Assembly (NCBI GenBank): GCA_015680685.1
Contig: MNCI01022155.1
Location: 334,902 to 398,901, forward strand
DNA from: Gnetum montanum
Taxonomy: Eukaryota > Streptophyta > Gnetopsida > Gnetales > Gnetaceae
Reading direction: 5' to 3'
Length of the DNA: 64,000 bases
A model generated the notes under the pieces. The model was given only the letters and a program-made list of their open reading frames with translations, did no database searches and was not told the DNA's origin. Shown piece after piece: positions 55,931 through 64,000 of this stretch (its first letter is position 1; the number at the start of each line of letters is the position of its first letter). The position numbers were made by a program, and so were the translations under genes.

Positions 55931-56335
55931 GTTATTTGCTCCATAACATAAGGGGAGGTTTTGCCATTTTTCAGATCCCAAAACTTTCTTTAATCCTATA
56001 GCTATCGAAGGTAAGCTCTTCATCGTGGGGGCCACACCTTAAGGTTTCTGATGAAATTTTTTTTGAAAACTTTTCTAACTCCCCCAAAGGGTTAATGAAT
56101 ATAATGATAAAAAAACCATCAAATTTTGAGGGTTGACCATTCCAACACCCTCTAGAATGACTTATTAACATTAAAACATAAATAAAATAATGATTAAAAT
56201 TGATTAAATCAATCATAATCACAATTTAGTTAAGTGTAACTATCTTAAGGAAATAAGGTATCCCAATTGTTTCATGTTACACAATAACTACTAACCTATG
56301 GTCATGTTGTCATTATAGATAGCACTAAGATCGAA

Positions 56336-58720
56336 ATGACCATAGGAGGAAGAACCCTCTCAACCAAGGGAGAAATGACCCAAATCTAGAAGGGGCCAAT
56401 AAGAACAAGCCCAGGAGCCACTAGAGGCAATCCATGAAATGGGACCTCTTCAAGAGGAGTTTAAAATGGAATCTATTTGATAAATTCTTGAAGAATAAGT
56501 TCTATAAAAAAAATTGCATTGAGGGAAAGCGCCAAGACCCATACCAAGGCTTGAAGTCACACTAACACAAGCCTCACTCAACACCATTAGGCCCTGTGAT
56601 ATCCAATGCTTAGTTCTCTAGGAACTAAAATATGGACCATTTCTAAAACATGCTCCAACAAAAGTGAAAACACAATTGCAAACTTCTCTCATGTGGCCAA
56701 TCATCACTTATAGTGGCGAGTGGTACATGGAAGAAATGTACCTCTTCTGAAACAACAGAAGGGCAGGCTCCATAGTAAAAATCAAGGATATTCAAGTGTC
56801 CTCCTCCGCTGAAGCTATTACATGAGTGTTGGGGTTGCCTAATACTAGGACATGACTAGTAAAGTTATTGACACAAGCTGAACCTGAGGCTAAAAAGGAG
56901 TGGACCCAACTATGTTACGGGGTTGACTGTAAGGAGCTCGGCATGCTCACACTGGAAAAATGAATAAACTTCAAAATCTTGGCCTATCACCTCAATTCAA
57001 TGATGAGGCCCAATAAGGTGACTACCTTTTCCACTCGAGCATGTGCTACTCTAAGCAAGAGATTTCCAGAAAACTTTCCACAACTGATCTATTTATAGAT
57101 TAAGAAGCACTTTAAAGAAAATGAGCGTGGAAGGAAAACCCTACCTTTTCCATGCCTCATTTGAAAACTTTGCAAAAGGACATGATCAAGCATGCTCCTT
57201 TAGCCTTGTGGTCTAAAATAATGAAGGACAAGACACCTTCCATGACTAAAGAATGGGAGCAACAGCTACCACCTCCATCACCTACTCAAGAAACAATGTC
57301 AAAGGCCCACATATCCATTGAATGCTTGCACGAAATTTGAGAACAACTCTTGCATGAGCAGGAGTAGATGTATCTACACTTCAATATGGGAATACATCTG
57401 CAAGCACAACTAGTAGAAGATTGAATGCAGCCTAGTACAAAGAATTGCTAGATCAACTGGTAGGGATCAGGCAATTGATTTCAAATATCTTCAATGTTTT
57501 GGACAACATCATTGCAACCCAGTCAAAGTTGCTAGAAGAAAAGGGCAAGCACATCATCCTAGAAAGAAAACATAAAATGGCCCAAGCATAGAACCAACAC
57601 TTGACTATGAAATTTTTTGAACTACATGCCCATTTTATTGATCCTCCAATCCTTAGGCCAACAACAACTAGAGATGAAGCTTTTCACTAGCTTCAAGAAT
57701 GACTAAAACAAGCTGAGGAGGAAATGATGATGGCCATCTTCAACCAATCTATAGTAGAAGAAAAAACTACTCAATTTAGAAGGACTTGGTTCAGATGCCC
57801 TAGGAAAACAAATCATTGACCACAAAAAATCATCACCTGCATAATGTTGATACACAAAAGCAATAAATGCAAGAATTCATTCATCAACAGTAGGAGCAAC
57901 TCACTAGGGTAAATACTAAGTTAAGGAAATTGACAATGGAGAATCAAAATCTATCTATGGAAGAAGTCTGTGCCTTATGCCAAAAGTCTACCATTGAGAT
58001 CGTCACATGGAAAAATGAGGTTCTTAAGTTTGAAAGAGTTAAAAATCACTATAGAGTCTAGGTTGGCTTGTAGAAGGAGGCAAATGAGAAACATATTCAA
58101 ATGGCTAAGGCAAAAGTAAACAAAGCTCTCTAGTAACTCCAGCAAGGAAGAGAAGTGTGGTAGCCCATCATTGATGAGATTGATGCCTATAACAGAGTAG
58201 AGATCCACCTAAAGCAGTTGTAGATTGAAGAAATGAAAAAATACATAGAATTGGCCAATCTTTGCAATGCAAACCTAGCAATGTTGACTATCAGATGACT
58301 ATAGTCAAAATTGTAAAAACAAGTGGCCAACTTGTACTTGCTAGATGAAGCCAAGTTTAAGCACCATAAGGACACCAAGCAACAACTTGAGATAGCAAAT
58401 GCCAAACTTGAAGTTCTCAGGGCATGATTCATGGATCAATGATTAACTACCAAGAAATTGGCCAAGAGAATCAATGATTACCAAGAGCTAAAACATGCAT
58501 TAAAAGTGTTTGACATTGAGCACAAATAATTCACTGCCTAGTTCATAAATGTAAAGGAGTTATTCCCAATGATTCCCTATCCTTGGGATGTTCCCATTTC
58601 AACCCATATTGGTGAAGCTACATAAACAGTGCATGATCTTAAGAGTAAGGAGGAAAAAATAAAAGCATTGTTGGATGCTTTTCACCTCCTGCCAGAAGTT
58701 ACAACAACAGCAGGATAGTC
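56336..58720 (+). pseudogene. Relic C third ORF after integrase (plant-transposon-type domain and coiled coil)
   Basis: Sense ORF in the place where Athila elements carry an extra (env-like) gene. It can be followed through frame changes by coherent blocks: APRPIPRLEVTLTQASLN, VKTQLQTSLMWPII, GEWYMEEMYLF, INFKILAYHLNSMMRPNK, ACATLSKRFPENFPQLIYL, then a long heptad-rich part (KLRKLTMENQNLSMEEV, WKNEVLKFERVKNHY, DTKQQLEIANAKLEVL) and FPMIPYPWDVPISTHI. No signal peptide or membrane helix seen. The first half resembles plant transposon/ATHILA ORF proteins by pattern only. A GTAAGC at 56010 and TTATAG at 56317 could bound a leader intron. Confidence 0.55.
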
Positions 58721-59054
58721 GTAACCACCTTAGCTATTGCACATGCTTGAAGCTGGTGAAGGTACTTCAAAGCCTCAAGAATCTCCACTACCTAGGACTA
58801 TTTGATCTTTCCAACCAACTTTACACCATCAGAGGACATGCTTTCCAATTTTGTAAATTCATGTCATGGTGTTCAATTTTGTGTCATAAACACCACAATT
58901 TTTGTAATGTGCTAATTTGTACACTTGGGCACTCAGTTTTGTCAAGTCAATTTGTTTAGTCTTGAGTCAGTTAATAATCTCATTTAGTCTTGAGTCAGTT
59001 AATAATCCCATACCTTCCCAATTTTGTAAAGAAACTTAATGACAAGTTTCATTC

Positions 59055-59067
59055 AGTCGTGGGGGTA
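59055..59067 (+). other. Relic C polypurine tract
   Basis: Purine-rich CAGTCGTGGGGGTA directly before the TGATGAGC start of the 3' LTR. Confidence 0.6.
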
Positions 59068-59776
59068 TGATGAGCCATGGTTGGCTACATCAACGAGGCC
59101 TTGTCAACTAGGCCCTATTGACTAGGCCCCATCAATGCAACATCGTTTCATTCATTGACATGGCCTCATCGATGCAAGGTCTATTTTTTCCTATAAATAT
59201 GTGCTCACCAATCACATTTATGGCATTAATCAGTCATAGTGTAGTGAAGCTCTTGGAGTTTTTTCATTTAAAATTTAGAATATTTTCCCAAGTACTTGCA
59301 GCAGGATTCATTGAGTATACGAACCTTTATTTGAACACTGTTGTACCTAAGCACGATAATGTGTGTAGCTAAAGATGAACTTTTTGATAAACCTTACAAC
59401 ATTATGGATAGTTTAAATGTTTCATTTATGAATTTAATATTCTTGATTATTTATTCAATTTTTTTAGTAATTAAGCTAATTAGGTAATTAAGCAAGATAA
59501 GCTAGATAGATTAATTACATAAGTATGACCTCTTTGAGCATAACAAGCATCTACCTAGTAGCATTTTTGCTTGGTGCACCCAGTGGCATAGTTCTTGGTA
59601 ACCCAACAATGGATACATGGGTTCAGGACATGCATGAAAAGTGGGATCAAATGCTTATGGTAGAACTAGTTAGAGATCAGTTAGTTAGTTAAATCAAATT
59701 AGTCATTAAAGTACTTTATCTCTCTTTTCAAGTACCAAAGAACCTAAAACATAAAATGATAAAAATCATATGCCTC
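59068..59776 (+). repeat. Relic C 3' LTR, cut by an assembly gap
   Basis: Starts TGATGAGCC and follows 47111 onward (TATA box at 59192-59199; GGTTTAAATGTTTC-like and TAATTAAGCTAATTAG blocks). It breaks off at N 59777 after CATATGCCTC. The next part of the LTR is present in reverse orientation at 59778-59898. Confidence 0.82.
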
Positions 59777-59996
59777 NGAATTCCATGGACTCTATAGTTT
59801 CCAGTGCACTAGTCTTCTAGGAAGTAACCTTTCCCTAATTTTGTTCATTGTCTTTCTAATTACACTTGTGAAGCTTAAAGGTATGGTTAAGTGTAATTGA
59901 GGCATATGATTTTTATCATTTTATGTTTTAGGTTCTTTGGTACTTGAAAAGAGAGATAAAGTACTTTAATGACTAATTTGATTTAACTAACTAACN
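59777..59996. other. Inverted 218-bp contig between two single Ns (likely misassembly)
   Basis: 59778-59995 is the reverse complement of LTR sequence. Its last 97 bases (59899-59995) are an exact inverted copy of 59680-59776, and its first part supplies the missing continuation of the LTR, matching 47800-47910 of C in reverse. N at both ends marks contig joins. Confidence 0.85.
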
Positions 59997-62159
59997 ATTT
60001 AATGCAATTCAAGATAGTAGAGAGAAATAAAAATATAACTTGATCATATCATAATGTTTTTAAGAAATTTTACTTGTATTTGAAAGATACTGGAGATTAT
60101 AATAGATAGATAAAATTTTAAACTAATATTCTTTGTATTTTGGAAGATACAGCCTTCTAAATATGCACCATGAAATTTTCTACGTTTTTAGGTACATTAG
60201 AAATATGAGCTAATAACTTGAATTAAAATATAAATTTTAGAGTACATAATTTTTTTATTTTTGATGATTTCATGAGGGTTCTAGAAAGATATAGATTGCA
60301 TCCTAAATAAAAAACTATGAAAAATACAAATATTTTATTGATCATGATCTGATCTACCAAATCAATCCTCTATGCCCTTTAGACACTAAGTCAAGGAAAA
60401 TAAATTACAACCAAATAAAATAGTAGATAAAACATAAAAATCTATATAATATACATGTAAAAATAAAAATCCAATTTTTCTCAAACCAAAATTCTAATAA
60501 TACTAGCAAGATTCATGTAATTTTACACAACCAATATCCAACCTTTCTAGATGTGCATAAATCTAATAAACCAAAATAACAAGAAAAGGGACTAAGATTA
60601 CTCACCTCAATTATAAAAAAATATTCACAAAAAAGGATTAAAAAAATAATGAATCTACTAATGAGACAACTAAACTAGCATCCACTAGCACCTCCATGAG
60701 CTCTAAATTTTAGCAACTCTCCATCTCATTTGCAAAAAATGTTAATGCATGAGGATTCCAGGAATCATGAAAATCAAATGAGAGGTTGAAAATTATTCAT
60801 GTAGAGGAAATTAAGCTAGTTACTATAATAATGCTACACTACAAGAATAATTCCATTAATCATTACAACAACTTATTAACTTTTCCATCCTCTCACATTT
60901 TTCACTAAGACATAATTTAAAAAGAAACATAAACATAAAAAAATCATACATATTAAATATCTCTAACTTAGGAATACAGAGCAATCCAAATTAAACTAAA
61001 TTAAATATAAATTGTAATTAAATTACACACATAATATGCCACACAAAGCTACCAATGTCAACCATGCCATGCTTCAACTCAAACCTCCATGAAATCTTGC
61101 AACATTGATTAGTGAACATCTTCTAGATGCATTACATAAATCATAATTACCAAAAAAAATTCATAATTAAATTAATTCATACATGTCATAAGGTAAAAAT
61201 ATCAAAATAAATAAAATATAAAATACACAAAGCTACAATCTACTAATAAGCATAGCACACCAACGCACCATGAAGATACAAGATACTAAGGAGAGAAATA
61301 TGCATACCAAGTATTTTAAAATGCAAGATGTTACAAAGACTAGAAGCTTTATTTGATGTAATGCATCTATCATGCACACATGGACAATAATCTACAATGA
61401 TACCAAGTTTTCTTCAAGTGATATGTAATCTAGATGAATCAGTAGCCCAATCTCCTTCATTAAAAGGAAGCCATGATGGGCTGGTTTTTTTAAGCATATA
61501 ATCTAAAACTATTATATGAATGTGATCCTAATACTTACTAAGCTTCTACCATGTCTTTTAAATTGATTTAAGAATTGAAGAAGTGAGGATAGAAATCACT
61601 TGAGGAAAAAGAAGATAATGAAGGAAGTTATTAGAAGATCAACTATTACCATTTTTAGGTTTTTCTTGCATCAGTCTATTTATTAAAAAAAGCATCTAGA
61701 AATCATCTCCATCAATACACTTTTCATTCTATTTTGTAGTAAGAGAATTACCCTAGTTATAACAATTAATAAGGTCAAGTCCTTCATCTTTCTTACTCTT
61801 AGTGCAAATATCCTAAGAAACTGTAGAAAATCCTTTTATATGTTAATTAGCAAACCAAAGAAACTAACATATAATACGATTAATTCTATTATAAGAAGTT
61901 TTATAAGAATCTTAATAACTAGAGTAATCTTATTATTTCCTTGTAGAAGTTGGATTTTATTTTTAGTGAGAATGCTCTTATACACTAAATATTGCATGAT
62001 GTCAAAATACACTTTTGTACATGAATAACCCTATTCTTTAATATTGATTTGAGAAGCTCATTAACATAGTTCTTTCTTAGAGCCCAAACTTTATATTCAT
62101 TTAGTAATTTCAATGTTAAAACTATCCTCAAAAATATTATAGAAGCACTCATAGAGTTT
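59997..62159. other. AT-rich region without recognisable genes
   Basis: 2.2 kb of AT-rich sequence with no coding motif. Short open frames (for example 61840-62028) have no domain. No tRNA or rRNA gene seen. Confidence 0.5.
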
Positions 62160-62357
62160 CTTTATAACTAGAATCAAACTCATAACTCTATAATGGGGGG
62201 AGAGGATGATGTTGGAACCCTAACATAATTGTAATATAAGTACATAATAATATATATAATCTAATTAGAAATTTATAACTTAGCCACTAAAATCAAACCC
62301 ATGACTTCAAGCTTTTAAATTAAGATTTTTACCACTAGGCTAATACCTCATTGTTAC
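62160..62357 (-). repeat. SINE-like copy 1 (plus a partial copy)
   Basis: On minus ATTAGCCTAGTGGTAAAA (A-box like), then GGGTTTGATTTTAGTGG (B-box like), ending GGGTTCCAACAT near 62208. A second B-box-like piece, GAGTTTGATTCTAGTT, lies at 62195-62160. Same order as copies at 62398 and 63030. Confidence 0.6.
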
Positions 62358-62397
62358 TTTAGAAGTATTTATAAAAGAATATGATTTTGTTTAAGAA

Positions 62398-62555
62398 TAA
62401 TGAAGTGTTAACTTAGTAGTAAGAATCTTGATTTGAAAGCTCCAAGTTATAGGTTCTATTTTGTTAGAAATGCTACGTTGTAAAGTTCTAATTTGACTAT
62501 ATGTCTTACAAGTAAATATTATTAAAACAAAAGTTTCAAGTTCCAATAGTGTCCC
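62398..62555 (+). repeat. SINE-like copy 2
   Basis: ACTTAGTAGTAAGAATCTTG (A-box like), TTTGAAAGCTCCAAGTTATA, GGTTCTATTTTGTTAGAAAT (B-box like), ending in TTTCAAGTTCCAATAGTG. It aligns along its length with copy 3. Confidence 0.6.
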
Positions 62556-63029
62556 TATAATGATGGCTCAAGTGTATGGATTCTTAGTATCATTACCTAG
62601 AGGCTTAGTGCTCATTCTGCCAAGGTAGGGTTTTTGTTAAATTAAAATAATTACACAAACTAAAATTGTTTGATGTTCTACTTCATCATATTTATGAATT
62701 AACATGGTAGCAAATCAAAGATGAAGTTCATATACTATGTGCAATAGTTCCTATATTTTTGGACATATAACTAGTTAGTTGTGTAACTTGAAGCTTGTAA
62801 ATTAAGAGGTGTATCATGTTTTTTAAACTATTAACCTTGGCATTATTAATAGTTAAAAATAACTTGTGCTATGAATAGCTTTATATGATTTTGATATATA
62901 TTGCAATAAACATTTTTTGATAAACCTTTGGTATAGCCCTTGCATATAATTTTGTATTACTTAGCTATGAGATGCCTTCACAATTGATGCTTAAAAATAA
63001 TTGACCTATTAATCCCTTTGATAATAACC

Positions 63030-63190
63030 TAACAATGAGATGTTGGCCTAGTAGTAAGACACTTGATTTGAAAGCTCCAAGTTGTGGGTTCGATTCTAGT
63101 AGAAATATTGAGTTATATAAAATTCTAATTGAACTATATATCTTGAGATGTACCTTTGTTTCATTTATTTCAAGTTCCAACACCCTCCCT
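63030..63190 (+). repeat. SINE-like copy 3 (best preserved)
   Basis: TGGCCTAGTAGTAAG at 63044 fits a pol III A box and GGTTCGATTC at 63087 fits a B box exactly, about 40 bases apart as in tRNA genes. The tRNA-unrelated tail ends TTTCAAGTTCCAACACCC. No foldable complete tRNA, so a tRNA-derived SINE is the likely origin. Confidence 0.65.
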
Positions 63191-64000
63191 TTGACAATAT
63201 CCTATTTAGCTATGCTTAGATAATAATTACTTGCATTTCATAAACCTTTAGTATAGCCCTTATATGTATTTTTTTTACTACTTATATTTTTTCATAGGAT
63301 GGTAGATTTGTTTTCTTTCAACTCTAAAGTTTCATATAAGATTATTATCAAGAATTCTTTTATTCATAAAAATTCAATCCAACCTATAAAATGCAATTAT
63401 CATTGCTTTTTTTAGTAACAAAATAAAATATTTAAAAATTTTCTACATTTTCAAAAAATTTATATTTTTAGGATTTCTTATACATCAAGGTCTTATTATC
63501 GATACTTGTATTTAGCATATGGGAATTTTTTCTTCTTCATGTCCCCTTTACAGAAGTGAATGCTTATTTGCACAAACATTTCTAAGTGTCCATTTACACA
63601 ACATGATTAAAAATGGACATCTAAAATTTGTAATAACTTTCAACCAAGCATCAATGATATCATTATTAGTATTCAGTGTACTTTGTCTACATTTTTTCTT
63701 TATATTTGGAAGTATCTTCAAATATTTGTTCTCTATTTTATTTAGAAGCTTGAGTGTGTAATTATTTTCTTGTAGCAAGAACATAGCTATGATCTCTCTT
63801 CAAGAGTTAAATATCAAATTCTCAAAGATATTTCCTTTTAGTTATAACTTTAACTAGAAAAGCTTTTAGGGAAAACTAAACAATTATGTTATTTCCTACA
63901 GTATTAATTTATTTTTTCTTTGAAGGCTCAAGTAAGGGAAGCTAATAATTTTTGTTACTCTTTATTCATTATTTTTGATTGATGCATTCTTTTGCCTTTA
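63191..64000. other. AT-rich end of window
   Basis: No genes or repeats recognised. Overlapping frames on both strands at 63519-63784 are typical of AT-rich noncoding DNA and show no domain. Confidence 0.45.

Larger units (their letters stand above)
47111..59776 (+). mobile_element. Athila-type relic C
   Basis: 5' LTR (47111-47984), PBS, gag, protease, RT, RNase H, integrase, a long 3' region with a third ORF, PPT and a 3' LTR that runs from 59068 to the assembly gap at 59777. Order and motifs equal those of H. Nearly every domain is crossed by TAG stops. The right TSD cannot be found because the LTR end is missing. Confidence 0.87.

Noticed and set aside
55971-56222. Minus-strand ORF of 83 codons in relic C
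   Set aside because: AT-rich, no domain, opposite to the proposed leader of the third ORF; chance frame.
63035-63100. Functional tRNA gene in the SINE-like repeat
   Set aside because: A and B boxes are present, but stems do not pair into a cloverleaf and the copies diverge like dispersed repeats.

Overview
The window is nuclear DNA of a seed plant with a large, repeat-filled genome. It consists almost entirely of nested, decaying Ty3/gypsy LTR retrotransposons plus an AT-rich tail with short SINE-like repeats. I see no free-standing host gene. A gymnosperm is plausible, but nothing here proves it.

Layout. An Athila-type element (called H, minus strand, 5' LTR at 44555-45420, 3' end beyond position 1) is the oldest layer. 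It survives as three pieces: 1-3292 (RT, RNase H, integrase), 20915-21088 (protease-RT linker) and 41532-45420 (LTR, gag, protease). Element A (plus, 3293-20914, 17.6 kb, TSD TATTT/TGTTT) is inserted into H. Element E (minus, LTR 40350-41531, gag 22631-21089) also lies in H and has lost its 3' part by deletion. Element B (minus, 22780-39959, 17.2 kb, perfect TSD CTTGC) is inserted into the leader of E. A second Athila relic (C, plus, 47111 to about 59776) follows. The tail 59997-64000 carries three or four tRNA-type SINE-like copies. The Ns at 2910, 59777 and 59996 mark assembly joins, one beside a contig that appears inverted.

Main discovery candidate. A and B are Tat/Ogre-like: gag-protease ORF, RT, RNase H, a second archaeal-type RNase H, integrase. 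In both, protease and RT are separated by about 5.4 kb that holds an ANTISENSE gene of eight exons (A: 14190 to 9888 on minus; B: 29660 to 34074 on plus). Both copies share exon order, nearly all intron phases and protein motifs: a degenerate FCP1/NLI-phosphatase-like domain without its catalytic aspartates, a middle plant-transposon-type domain, a coiled coil, an EEEI/EDEI motif and an acidic tail. Spliceosomal introns survive in a retroelement only if the gene is antisense to the genomic RNA, which is the case here.

The module is flanked in both elements by arrays of short stem-loop units ending in TTAAACTAG; a third array follows the integrase. A conserved splice-acceptor-like site precedes pol in both, so the antisense gene may sit inside an Ogre-type sense intron. 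In A the palindrome GCGTATACGC fills both the LTR U3 and intron 1 of the antisense gene.

Working model (inference): gag-protease is translated from the full RNA, pol from an RNA spliced across the module, and the antisense gene from its own promoter. Its product may act on repeated DNA motifs in the element rather than as an enzyme. All copies carry stops or frameshifts, so none is intact.
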